12,968 nt of DNA from Deltaproteobacteria bacterium (lineage in GTDB: Bacteria > Myxococcota_A > UBA9160 > SZUA-336). Shown here piece by piece: positions 6,627 to 12,968 of this stretch. The stretch covers positions 1 to 12,968 of the forward strand of contig DAOUZG010000020.1 of NCBI GenBank assembly GCA_030665705.1, written 5' to 3'. The stretch's first letter is position 1; every line of letters starts with the position of its first letter. The translations under genes were made by a program, and so were the position numbers. The notes below the pieces were generated by a model. That model made no database searches, was not told the DNA's origin, and worked only from the letters and a program-made list of their open reading frames with translations.

Positions 6627-7412
6627 CTAGTGGTCTCCCGGATCGACCAGCCGCAGGAGCCGTTCCTCCCCGGGCTGTGCCGCCGAGCGCTCGAGAGCCT
6701 GTGCAACGAACGCCTTGGCGCCCCGGACCGCAAGAGCCAGCGACTCGCCGCGTGCCAGCCGCGCGGCGATTGCAGCGGAGAGGGCACAGCCGGTTCCGTG
6801 CACCACCCCCACCTTCACCCGAGTCCCGGGAAGCCAGGTTCCCTCCTCGGGAGTGAGAAGGAAATCGTCGGGCGGACCGTCGGCGTGCCCTCCCTTCACC
6901 AGCACGGCACCGGCCCCCGCTTCCAGAAGGACGCGCGCCGCCCTCTCCGGGTCGTCCTCGTCGGTGAGCTCGCGCGCCTCGATGCGGTTGGGGGTCACGA
7001 GGGCGCAACCCGCGATCACGCGCTCGACCAGATCCCCCCAGCCCCGCCGTTCGAGGAGGAACGACCCGTCGCTCGCGCGCAGGACCGGGTCGACCACGCG
7101 TGGGACGGGAAGCCGATCGAGGATCATGCTCACGCGCAGGACGATATCGTCGGTCGCGAGCATCCCGACCTTGACGGCGTCGGGTCGGAGTTCCTCGAGC
7201 GCGACGTTGAGCTGGTCGGCGACGACGGAGGGGAAGGTCGGGTGGACCGCGTGGACCCGGCGTGTGCTCTGCGCGGTGAGCGCCGTCGGCACCGCCATCC
7301 CGTGAACGCCGTGATGCGCGAAGACCTGCAGATCCATCTGGATCCCCGCGCCCCCGGTGGGGTCGGATCCGGCGATCGTCAGGGCCGTCGGCAGGGCCCG
7401 GGTCTTCTCCAT
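6627..7412 (-). CDS. thiD: Hydroxymethylpyrimidine/phosphomethylpyrimidine kinase
   Basis: The protein has 261 residues of the ribokinase superfamily. ThiD phosphorylates HMP and HMP-P to HMP-PP, the pyrimidine half of thiamine. The N-terminus carries LTIAGSDPTGGAGIQMDL (residues 11-28). TALTAQST (43-50) is the substrate-lid region. VKVGML (80-85), VVDPVL (106-111) and TPNRIEARELT (140-150) follow, and the anion hole with catalytic residue is HGTGCALSAAIAA, Cys209. The gene converges on efp (10 bp between stops) and diverges from a phosphodiesterase gene only 3 bp away. No clear Shine-Dalgarno precedes the ATG, so the mRNA may be leaderless. No other thiamine gene or TPP riboswitch is visible nearby. 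Confidence 0.95.
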   Translation of the reverse strand: MEKTRALPTALTIAGSDPTGGAGIQMDLQVFAHHGVHGMAVPTALTAQSTRRVHAVHPTFPSVVADQLNVALEELRPDAVKVGMLATDDIVLRVSMILDRLPVPRVVDPVLRASDGSFLLERRGWGDLVERVIAGCALVTPNRIEARELTDEDDPERAARVLLEAGAGAVLVKGGHADGPPDDFLLTPEEGTWLPGTRVKVGVVHGTGCALSAAIAARLARGESLALAVRGAKAFVAQALERSAAQPGEERLLRLVDPGDH

Positions 7413-7415
7413 CGT

Positions 7416-8657
7416 TTGAACAGATTAGCCCAGGCGGGGTTGGCCATCTGCCTGCTTCTGCTCGCGACGGCAACCGCTCGCGCGGGGTCGCCGACCGTCC
7501 TCGTGCTCTCGTGGGACGGGGTGAAGCCCGGCTACATCGACCGAGCCCCCACACCCGGCCTGGATCGACTGCGACGCGAGGGGACCGAGGCGGAGAGGCT
7601 CGTTCCAGTCTTCCCCTCCAGCACCTTTCCGGTGCACGTCTCGCTTGCAACGGGCACCTTCACCGACCGGCACGGAATCGTCGGGAACGTCTTCCGGGAT
7701 CGAGAGCGGGGCCTCTTCCGCTACTCCAACGACGCGAGCTGGATCGAGGCGGAGCCGATCTGGGCCGCGGCCGAGCGCCAGGGCGTGCGCGCGGCCGTCT
7801 TCTTCTGGGTCGGCTCCGAGACCGACTGGCGCGGGACCGGGGCCACCTACCGCCGCGCGCCCTTCGACGGCTCGGTACCCGAGTCGGAGAAGGTCGACCA
7901 GATCCTCGCCTGGATCGACCTGCCCGAGAGCGAACGTCCGCGCTTGATCCTCTCGTGGTGGCACGGATGCGACGAGGTCGGCCACCGGGGGGGACCCGAT
8001 GGCAGGCGCATCGCGGGCCAGCTCGCAAGCCAGGACCGCGAGCTCGTGCGCCTTCTCGACGGGCTCGACGCGCGGGATGCCTGGGACGACACGACGCTCC
8101 TGATCGTGAGCGACCACGGCATGGCGGCCGTGAACGAGCCGATCGAGCTGCGCAAGACCCTGCAGGAGGGCGGCGTCCAGGCCGACATCATCAACGGGGG
8201 CGGAATGGCGCGTGTCTACCTGAGGCACGAGCGCGATCGTGCGAAGGCCCTCGAGCTTCTCTCGGCTGTCCCGGGCGTCAAGGCCTACGCCGCCGAGTCG
8301 CTCCCTGGCCGACTTCGCGCCTACCACCCGCGCCGCGCGGGCGACATCGTGGTGCTGACCGAGCCGCCTCGAGTGTTCGGACGACCGAGTCGGTCGGAGA
8401 GGATGCTCGGGCCCATCGCGCGGCGCTTCGGCCTGAGCCGGGGCGCGCACGGCTTCGACCCCGAGCTGCCGGAGATGGGAGCCATCTTCATGGCAATAGG
8501 TCGGGGAGTACCCGTTGGAGAGCAGATCGGCCCCCAGCGTGCCGTCGACGTCGCGCCCACGATCGCCCGACTTCTCGGCATCGATCCCCCGAGCCACGCC
8601 GAGGGGCGCCCGATCCGCGGGTTGGGTCCCGGCTCCGAGGCGGAGCGTCTCCGCTAG
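7416..8657 (+). CDS. Secreted type I phosphodiesterase / nucleotide pyrophosphatase (ENPP-like, alkaline phosphatase superfamily)
   Basis: The protein has 413 residues. A signal peptide is clear: MNRLAQ, a hydrophobic core AICLLLLATAT, and a likely cut after ARA (residue 23). The two-metal active site of the ENPP family is complete. It comprises Asp34 in LSWDG, nucleophile Thr70 in FPSSTFPVH, Asp186 and His190 in CDEVGH, Asp233-His234 in VSDHGM, and His345 in AHGFDPELPEMGAIFMAIG. HGIVGN, typical of the family, follows the nucleophile. The substrate could be nucleotides, phospholipid head groups or other phosphodiesters and cannot be read from sequence. The TTG start at 7416 is chosen because it gives the only sensible signal peptide (TTG 7440 would lose the charged N-region). 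No Shine-Dalgarno is seen, and the start is 3 bp from the divergent thiD start. The open frame upstream to 6579 is a shadow of thiD. Confidence 0.88.
   Translation: MNRLAQAGLAICLLLLATATARAGSPTVLVLSWDGVKPGYIDRAPTPGLDRLRREGTEAERLVPVFPSSTFPVHVSLATGTFTDRHGIVGNVFRDRERGLFRYSNDASWIEAEPIWAAAERQGVRAAVFFWVGSETDWRGTGATYRRAPFDGSVPESEKVDQILAWIDLPESERPRLILSWWHGCDEVGHRGGPDGRRIAGQLASQDRELVRLLDGLDARDAWDDTTLLIVSDHGMAAVNEPIELRKTLQEGGVQADIINGGGMARVYLRHERDRAKALELLSAVPGVKAYAAESLPGRLRAYHPRRAGDIVVLTEPPRVFGRPSRSERMLGPIARRFGLSRGAHGFDPELPEMGAIFMAIGRGVPVGEQIGPQRAVDVAPTIARLLGIDPPSHAEGRPIRGLGPGSEAERLR
8640..8654. terminator. Short GC hairpin at a convergent gene junction
   Basis: GCGGAG (8640-8645) and CTCCGC (8649-8654) form a perfect 6-bp stem with a 3-nt loop, ending at the TAG of the phosphodiesterase gene, 18 bp from the end of the convergent mrp. 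There is no T-run on either strand, so it is at best a weak or Rho-assisted terminator or an mRNA end-protecting structure. Confidence 0.3.
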
Positions 8658-8675
8658 GCTAGGAGAGGCGAACCG

Positions 8676-9776
8676 TCAGCGCGGCGTGTTCACCCATTCG
8701 ATGCTCGCATCCGCCATCGGAGGGGCCTCGGCGCCCAGCACGGCGAGCTTGCGCGCAATCGTTCCGGCCAGCTCCTTGAAAACGCGCCCTGCGGGGGAGT
8801 CGGGGGCCGAAGCGACCGTCGGCGTTCCCTGGTCTCCGGCCCGGACGACGTCGGGCTCGAACGGGACCTGCGCGAGCAGGTCGACTCCCAGCTCCTCGGA
8901 GTCCCGAGCCCCGCCCCCCTTTCCGAAGATCGCGTGCTGCTCGTGACAGCCCGGGCACTCGAAGTAGCTCATGTTCTCGACGATGCCGAGCACGGGCACG
9001 TTGACGCGCTGAAACATCTTGAGGCCCTTGCGTGCATCGATCAGCGCGACCTCCTGAGGCGTCGTGACGATGACCGCCCCGGAAAGCGGTGCGTCCTGGC
9101 AGATGGTGAGCGCCGCGTCTCCGGTCCCGGGCGGCAGATCGATCACCAGGTAGTCGAGCTCGCCCCAGTCCACGTCGCCGAGGAACTGGCCGATGATGCC
9201 GTGAACCAGCGGACCCCGCCAGATGACCGGTGCGTCGTCGCCAGCTACGAACCCGATCGACATGACGCGGAGCCCGTAGGCCTCCATGGGGCGGATCTTT
9301 CGCTCGGGCGTGATCTCCGGCTGACCGTGGACGTTGAGCATGAGCGGTATCGAGGGGCCGTAGATGTCGGCGTCCAGTAGCCCCACCGTCGCGCCCGACT
9401 CTTTGAGGCCGAGGGCGAGGTTCACGGCGATGGTCGATTTCCCCACCCCTCCCTTGCCGCTCGCCACCGCGATGACGTTCCGCACGCCGGTCAGGATCTC
9501 GGGTGGGGCGGCGCGCTGCGCGGTCCGGGTGCTGGAGGTCATCGTGACCTCCACGTCGGTTACGTCGGGAAGCGCCGAGACGGCGTCCCGAGCCGCGCGC
9601 TCGAACTCCGCCTTCACCGGACACGCCGGCGTCGTCAGCTCGATCTGGAACGAGACCCGTCCCCCTTCGATTTCCAGGCCCTTGATGAACCCCAGGTCCA
9701 CGATGGACTGGCCGAGGTCGGGGTCGACGATCGGACGAAGTGCGTTTAGAACATCAGCTTCGGTGGGCTGGCCCAT
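8676..9776 (-). CDS. mrp: Mrp/ApbC family iron-sulfur cluster carrier ATPase
   Basis: The protein has 366 residues with two domains. The N-terminal MIP18 (DUF59) domain (about residues 5-82) has VDPDLGQSIVDLGFI and LTTPACPVK, with Cys52. After a short linker, the ParA/MinD-like P-loop ATPase has the deviant Walker A SGKGGVGKST (residues 106-115), LLDADIYGPSIP (133-144) and YLVIDLPPGTGD (209-220). The cluster-binding pair is Cys274-x-x-Cys277 in YFECPGC, followed by FGKGGG. These proteins hold and deliver Fe-S clusters to apo-enzymes in the cytosol. GGAGAGG stands 6 nt before the ATG. The gene is alone on its strand, converges with the phosphodiesterase gene, and has a promoter-like sequence about 77-104 bp upstream. 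Confidence 0.96.
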   Translation of the reverse strand: MGQPTEADVLNALRPIVDPDLGQSIVDLGFIKGLEIEGGRVSFQIELTTPACPVKAEFERAARDAVSALPDVTDVEVTMTSSTRTAQRAAPPEILTGVRNVIAVASGKGGVGKSTIAVNLALGLKESGATVGLLDADIYGPSIPLMLNVHGQPEITPERKIRPMEAYGLRVMSIGFVAGDDAPVIWRGPLVHGIIGQFLGDVDWGELDYLVIDLPPGTGDAALTICQDAPLSGAVIVTTPQEVALIDARKGLKMFQRVNVPVLGIVENMSYFECPGCHEQHAIFGKGGGARDSEELGVDLLAQVPFEPDVVRAGDQGTPTVASAPDSPAGRVFKELAGTIARKLAVLGAEAPPMADASIEWVNTPR

Positions 9777-9852
9777 GGATCCTCTCCTCGCGTTGAACCG
9801 TCAGTAACAGGTCACTCCCGGTGCCCGCACCCAAAACCCCCACGCCGGCGCC

Positions 9853-9880
9853 AGGATAGAAAACTATACAGATCAGTCAA
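9853..9880 (-). promoter_or_regulatory. Putative sigma70-type promoter for mrp
   Basis: On the minus strand TTGACT (9880-9875) and TATCCT (9858-9853) are separated by 16 bp inside the only AT-rich patch of this region. The -35 box matches the consensus at 5 of 6 positions and the -10 box at 4 of 6. Transcription would start near 9846, giving a leader of about 70 nt before the mrp ATG. The boxes are seen directly; activity is inferred. Confidence 0.5.
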
Positions 9881-9981
9881 GAAATCAGCGCAGCGGAGGG
9901 CTCCCCGGCTTCCCCGAGCTCCGGCATCCAGTTGCCCGCCCCGATCAGGGGATCCTGCCTGGAGGGGGCCCGAATCGCAAA

Positions 9982-10005
9982 GAGTCCAAGGAGGGTTCTT
10001 GGCTC
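9982..10005 (-). terminator. Possible weak terminator hairpin
   Basis: GAG-T-CCAAG (9982-9990) pairs with CTTGG-CTC (9998-10005) around a 7-nt loop, leaving one bulged T. On the minus strand it is followed by TTTGCGATT, a poor T-tract. It lies about 110 nt past the stop of the small minus-strand gene and before the mrp promoter, so it could end that transcript. Confidence 0.3.
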
Positions 10006-10074
10006 GGAGGACCGACCGCCGGTTGGGAACGCTCCGCCCCGCAGATGATTTTGCACAGCGGAATTTCGGTGCAC

Positions 10075-10114
10075 CTCCGCGCACCGTTGCGATAATCCGG
10101 TGTGGCGCGCGGAG
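10075..10114 (-). repeat. Imperfect inverted repeat right after the small coiled-coil gene
   Basis: CTCCGCGC (10075-10082) is the exact reverse complement of GCGCGGAG (10107-10114), and inside it ACCG (10083-10086) can pair with CGGT (about 10098-10101). The right arm ends one base before the stop codon of the minus-strand gene. A competing hairpin, CGGTGC (10067-10072) with GCACCG (10081-10086), shares part of the left arm, so two alternative folds are possible. No T-tract follows on either strand. Confidence 0.45.
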
Positions 10115-10309
10115 CTAGACTTCTTCCAGAGATTGTTCGATATGGGTGACCCGTTCCTGGGCTCGGTTGAAGAGACCCTGCAGAAGGTGGTCGGTGCCGA
10201 GCTTCTTCTCGTGGACCCGGGAGATCATGTCCAGGATGTCCTGAACGGACGCGGTGAGATTCTTCAGGGCCACCTCGAGCTTCTCAACCTTGGCCTCCGG
10301 GTCTGACAC
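10115..10309 (-). CDS. Small uncharacterised coiled-coil-like protein
   Basis: This 64-residue protein starts at GTG 10309 with a very good Shine-Dalgarno (GGGAGGA) 8 nt upstream on the minus strand. The sequence begins MSDPEAKVEKLEVAL and ends THIEQSLEEV. It lacks Cys, Pro after residue 4, Trp and Tyr, and has a regular spacing of Leu, Val, Ile and Met among charged residues. Most of it would therefore be amphipathic helix, probably a small coiled coil. No signal peptide or membrane segment is present. It resembles small helical proteins such as SlyX only in general style, and I cannot assign a family. The overlapping plus-strand frame 10100-10306 has no ribosome binding site and is taken as the shadow. 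The gene is divergent from the FAH gene, with 204 bp between them. Confidence 0.7.
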   Translation of the reverse strand: MSDPEAKVEKLEVALKNLTASVQDILDMISRVHEKKLGTDHLLQGLFNRAQERVTHIEQSLEEV

Positions 10310-10513
10310 GCTGGGTTCCTCCCTTGGGGTCGGGGACGCGTGTGTAGGATGGCCCAGCGAAGGGAGCCACGCAAAGGGCCGCCCCGGCGAAGGGCAGATG
10401 GAGCCGGGCGTGGCACCGGTTCTGGTAGACTGCCGGGCGCCACCCTCGCGAGCCGGTCCGCGGCGCCCTGATCGCGGAGGCAGCGAGAAGGCGTACGAGA
10501 GGAGTCGGAGCCG
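10310..10513. promoter_or_regulatory. Divergent intergenic region with short direct repeats
   Basis: This 204-bp stretch must drive both the small minus-strand gene and the FAH operon. GCGAAGGG occurs at 10357-10364 and again at 10387-10394, with a one-mismatch copy GCAAAGGG at 10371-10378. The copies start 14 and 16 bp apart and could be regulator sites. Possible -10-like hexamers (TAGGAT 10345-10350, TAGACT about 10426-10431) lack good -35 partners, so I do not name a promoter. A GAGAGGAG Shine-Dalgarno lies at about 10496-10503 before the FAH start. Confidence 0.35.
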
Positions 10514-11389
10514 ATGAAGCTCGCCCGGTTCACGCAGGGCGGTTCGACACGTGTCGGTGTGGTTGTCGAAGAGGAGATCGTCGATCTTGCAGCCGCAGCG
10601 CCCGAGCTTCCGCGCGGGATGGTTCCTTTTCTCGTTGCCGGATCCTCGGCACTCGAGAAGGCGCGCGAAGCGGTCGAGAAGGGTGGGTCTCGGCTCCCGC
10701 TTGCCGAAGTGCGTCTCGAGGCCCCCGTTGCCCGGCCACCCAAGTTCCTGGCGATCGGCCTGAACTACGCCGACCACATCGAAGAGGCAGGGATGGGAAA
10801 GCCTCGGTTCCCGACGTTCTTCAACAAGCAGTCGACGTGCGTGACGGGGCCGTATGACCCCATCCACATGCCGAGGGTCTCCACCGAGGTCGACTACGAA
10901 GGGGAGCTCGGTTTTGTCATCGGGCGTCGATGTCGGCACATTCCGCGGGAGAAGGCGGCCCAGGTGATCGCCGGGTATCTGGTCGTGAACGACGTAAGCG
11001 TAAGGGACTGGCAGTTCCGAGCACCGACGCTGACGCTCGGGAAGTCGTTCGATACGCACGGGCCGATCGGGCCCTGGATCGTGACCTCGGACGAAGTCGG
11101 TGATCCCCACTCGCTCCGCATCGAGACGTGGGTGAACGGCGAGAAGCGTCAGGACTCCAACACGAAGCATCTCATCTACGACTGTTTTGCGCAGGTCGAG
11201 ACGCTCTCCACCGTCTGCACGCTGGAGCCCGGAGATATCGTCTCGACGGGGACCCCCGGCGGGGTCGGCATGGCCAAAGATCCTCCCCAGTACCTAAGAG
11301 AGGGAGACGTCGTCCGGATCGAGATCGACCGGATCGGGTGGATCGAGAACACCGTGATCGCTGAGCCCGAGGACGACGGGCAGCTTTGA
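10514..11389 (+). CDS. Fumarylacetoacetate hydrolase (FAH) family protein
   Basis: The protein has 291 residues. The N-terminal third is the small variable domain (MKLARFTQGG to about residue 70). The catalytic FAH fold then shows FLAIGLNYADHIEEAG (residues 79-93, with His88 and Glu91), and FFNKQSTCVTGPYDPI. The metal ligands are Glu129 and Glu131 in EVDYEGELGFVIG and Asp160 in VVNDVSVRDWQ. GKSFDTHGPIGPW contains Lys177, and TGTPGGVG (245-252) closes the site. Members hydrolyse or decarboxylate acylpyruvates and related 2-oxo acids in aromatic and amino acid breakdown, or act as oxaloacetate decarboxylase. The exact substrate is not readable. The gene is 13 bp upstream of a ThDP-dependent enzyme on the same strand, so both probably act on 2-oxo acids. 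Confidence 0.93.
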   Translation: MKLARFTQGGSTRVGVVVEEEIVDLAAAAPELPRGMVPFLVAGSSALEKAREAVEKGGSRLPLAEVRLEAPVARPPKFLAIGLNYADHIEEAGMGKPRFPTFFNKQSTCVTGPYDPIHMPRVSTEVDYEGELGFVIGRRCRHIPREKAAQVIAGYLVVNDVSVRDWQFRAPTLTLGKSFDTHGPIGPWIVTSDEVGDPHSLRIETWVNGEKRQDSNTKHLIYDCFAQVETLSTVCTLEPGDIVSTGTPGGVGMAKDPPQYLREGDVVRIEIDRIGWIENTVIAEPEDDGQL

Positions 11390-11402
11390 CGGGAGCTCTG
11401 CC

Positions 11403-12950
11403 ATGACCACCGGGGCGGAGGCTCTGGTGCGAACCGCGGTACAGGCCGGCGTCGAGGTCTGTTTCGCGAACCCCGGTACAACCGAGCTGTCGCTTGTCGT
11501 GGCGCTCGACTCGGTTCCCGGGATTCGCGCGGTCCTCGGGCTCTTCGAGGGGGTGTGCACGGGGGCGGCGGACGGCTACGCGCGGATGGCGGGAAAGCCG
11601 GCACTCACGTTGACACACCTCGGTCCGGGGTTCGCCAACGGCATCGCAAACGTCCACAACGCGCGCCGCGCGCGCGTTCCGCTCGTGAACCTGATCGGTG
11701 ACCACACAACCTGGCACGTGCAGGCCGACTCCCCGCTGACCAGCGACATCGAGTCGCTGGCTCGCCCCGTCTCCGACTGGGTGCGCAGTGCGGGGAGCGC
11801 GGAGCACCTCGGTCGAGACATGGCGGAGGCGGTGGCCGCCGCACGCAGCGCCGGAGGCCGGATCGCAACCCTCATCGTTCCCTCGGATTGCGCCTGGGGA
11901 GAGGCGAAGGGAACGGCGTCCCCGTGTGAGCCCGAGCCGGCCGCCTTCGTCGAGAGCAGACGAGTCGACGCCGTCGCCGAGCTCCTTCGCGCTGGCAAAC
12001 CGTGCTCGCTTCTGCTCGGCCCTGCGGCGACGCACGGCGCGGGTCTTGCGGCCGCCGGCCGCATCTCAGCCGCGACCGGCTGCAAGCTCTGGTGCGACAC
12101 CTCTCCCACGCGGATGGAGCGAGGGGCGGGTCATCCCGTCGTCGACAAGATCCCCTACTTCCCGGAGCAGGCCGTTCCGATGCTCGCGAACTTCGCGCAT
12201 CTCGTCGTGGCGGGGACGCGCGCACCCGTCGCCTTCTTCGGCTACCCCGGTCAGCCGAGCTCGCTCGTTCCCGAGAGCTGCAAGGTGCACGAGCTCGCGT
12301 CGCCCGACGAGGATGTCGTGGGAGCCCTCGAGGCGCTGGCTGATGCCGTCGGTGCGTCGGGCCGTGACGTTTCCGGCGCACAGCTCCAGGTTCCCGAACG
12401 CCCGACAGGCACGCTCGACCCGAGGGCACTGGGCACGGCACTTGCGGCAGTGCTTCCCGAAGGGACGATCGTGATGGACGAGGGGGTGACCTCGGGGCTT
12501 CCGTACTGGCTCGCGTCGCCGGGGTGTCCCCCGCACGACTACCTGCAAAACACGGGTGGCGCGATCGGCCAGGGGCTTCCCAGCGCGACGGGTGCCGCGA
12601 TCGCGTGTCCCGAGCGTCCCGTACTCGCGCTCCAGGCCGACGGAAGCGGAGCCTACACGCCTCAGGCACTCTGGACTCAGGCCCGCGAGGGCTTGAACGT
12701 GACGACGATCCTCTGCGCCAACCGCGCCTACCGGATTCTTCAGATCGAGCTCCAACGGGCAGGCGTCGCCGAGCCCGGCCCCAAGGCCCGTTCGTTCATC
12801 GATCTCTCCGGGCCGGAACTCGACTGGGTTGCGCTTGCGCGTGGCTTCGGTGTTCCGGGCGCACGGGTCGAGACCGCCGACGATCTCGTCCGCGAGCTGG
12901 AGCGCGCACTTGCCGAGCCCGGTCCTCACCTGATCGAGGCGATCCTTTAA
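11403..12950 (+). CDS. Acetolactate synthase large-subunit-like ThDP-dependent enzyme
   Basis: The protein has 515 residues with the three-domain layout of ThDP decarboxylases and carboligases. The PYR domain has FANPGTTELSLVVALD and the catalytic Glu49 in LGLFEGVCTGAADGYARM. A middle domain contains GDHTTWH and later ERGAGHPVVDKIPYFPEQ and PVAFFGYPG. The PP domain has GGAIGQGLPSATGAAIA, then the cofactor motif ADGSG (Asp413) and Asn440. The usual first Gly of GDG is Ala here (residue 412). At this length it belongs with the group often labelled acetolactate synthase large subunit or MdlC/benzoylformate decarboxylase-like, and true IlvB (about 560-590 residues) with an IlvN partner is unlikely. 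GGGAG precedes the ATG by about 7 nt. It is co-directional with the FAH gene, suggesting a 2-oxo acid decarboxylation or carboligation step in the same pathway. Confidence 0.9.
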   Translation: MTTGAEALVRTAVQAGVEVCFANPGTTELSLVVALDSVPGIRAVLGLFEGVCTGAADGYARMAGKPALTLTHLGPGFANGIANVHNARRARVPLVNLIGDHTTWHVQADSPLTSDIESLARPVSDWVRSAGSAEHLGRDMAEAVAAARSAGGRIATLIVPSDCAWGEAKGTASPCEPEPAAFVESRRVDAVAELLRAGKPCSLLLGPAATHGAGLAAAGRISAATGCKLWCDTSPTRMERGAGHPVVDKIPYFPEQAVPMLANFAHLVVAGTRAPVAFFGYPGQPSSLVPESCKVHELASPDEDVVGALEALADAVGASGRDVSGAQLQVPERPTGTLDPRALGTALAAVLPEGTIVMDEGVTSGLPYWLASPGCPPHDYLQNTGGAIGQGLPSATGAAIACPERPVLALQADGSGAYTPQALWTQAREGLNVTTILCANRAYRILQIELQRAGVAEPGPKARSFIDLSGPELDWVALARGFGVPGARVETADDLVRELERALAEPGPHLIEAIL

Positions 12951-12956
12951 GAGGCG

Positions 12957-12968
12957 ATGCGAATCGGC
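12957..12968 (+). CDS. Possible start of the next gene (cut by window end)
   Basis: Six bases after the ThDP enzyme stop there is an ATG with AAGAGG just upstream. Only four codons (MRIG) are in the window. The close spacing suggests a third gene of the FAH/ThDP operon, but nothing can be said about its product. Confidence 0.4.

Larger units (their letters stand above)
9777..10114. other. Non-coding intergenic region between mrp and the small coiled-coil gene
   Basis: This stretch of about 338 bp has no convincing gene. A 90-codon minus-strand frame (9812-10084) has an unlikely composition and overlaps the mrp promoter. The region contains the mrp ribosome binding site and promoter at its left end. 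It has a hairpin near 9982-10005 (GAG, bulged T, CCAAG pairing with CTTGG then CTC) and two overlapping inverted repeats at 10067-10114. The hairpins lie downstream of the small minus-strand gene, where a terminator would be expected. No tRNA, known riboswitch or attachment site was recognised. Confidence 0.6.

Noticed and set aside
6579..7415. Long upstream extension of the phosphodiesterase frame
   Set aside because: It lies antisense to thiD, lacks domain similarity, and would bury the clear signal peptide that starts at TTG 7416.
7413..7450. TPP riboswitch upstream of thiD
   Set aside because: There is no leader: the divergent gene starts 3 bp away, and no thi-box-like sequence was seen.
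9812..10084. 90-codon minus-strand frame in the mrp upstream region
   Set aside because: It overlaps the promoter-like TTGACT/TATCCT pair, has no good ribosome binding site and an Arg/Gly/Ser-rich composition with no visible structure.
10100..10306. Plus-strand 68-codon frame opposite the small coiled-coil gene
   Set aside because: It reads reasonably protein-like, but has no Shine-Dalgarno and starts inside a GC inverted repeat; the minus frame has a near-ideal Shine-Dalgarno and a better helical pattern.
10324..10350. TTGGGG / TAGGAT as a sigma70 promoter for the FAH gene
   Set aside because: The spacing is only 15 bp and both boxes are weak; such pairs occur often by chance.
10410..10426. 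Sigma54-like sequence (TGGCAC, then CTGGT) upstream of the FAH gene
   Set aside because: The -24 part fits, but the essential GC of the -12 element reads GG and no activator site or regulator gene is seen.

Overview
This window is GC-rich, densely packed bacterial chromosome with mostly core genes and no sign of a mobile element, tRNA, rRNA or CRISPR array. The gene order bS6 - bS18 - bL9 - DnaB, the two-domain Mrp ATPase, and the style of the EF-P, FAH and ThDP-enzyme genes fit a high-GC 'deltaproteobacterial' type lineage (Myxococcota, Binatota or Desulfobacterota-like). That placement is an inference from gene order and protein style, not from a search.

Left part (1-6616, all +): the 3' end of rpsF (acidic tail only), rpsR, rplI (also with an acidic tail) and dnaB lead into a translationally coupled set. 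This set is a cytosolic LD-carboxypeptidase (S66), a class C beta-lactamase-like serine hydrolase, murein peptide ligase (Mpl) and elongation factor P. The junctions after dnaB overlap by 1, 4, 11 and 1 nt, so the block looks like one long operon joining ribosomal proteins, replication, peptidoglycan recycling and EF-P. The recycling logic is clear: S66 enzymes trim muropeptide tetrapeptides to tripeptides, and Mpl reattaches the peptide to UDP-MurNAc. The serine hydrolase lies between them and may act on a related substrate.

Middle part (6627-9776): thiD (-) converges on efp. It diverges from a secreted type I phosphodiesterase / nucleotide pyrophosphatase gene (+) with only 3 bp between the two start codons. 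The phosphodiesterase gene converges on mrp (-), the Fe-S carrier ATPase, which has a good sigma70-like promoter at 9853-9880.

Right part (9777-12968): a non-coding stretch of about 340 bp holds the mrp promoter and several inverted repeats. It is followed by a small coiled-coil-like gene (-, 64 aa) with a strong Shine-Dalgarno. Divergent from that gene is a + operon of a fumarylacetoacetate-hydrolase-family enzyme and an acetolactate-synthase-like ThDP enzyme. A next gene probably starts at 12957.

I did not find a clear new defence, mobile or biosynthetic system. The most notable items are the acidic tails on two ribosomal proteins, the non-canonical EF-P loop tip (N34-K35-R36), the S66/S12/Mpl recycling cassette coupled to dnaB, and the small unknown coiled-coil gene.
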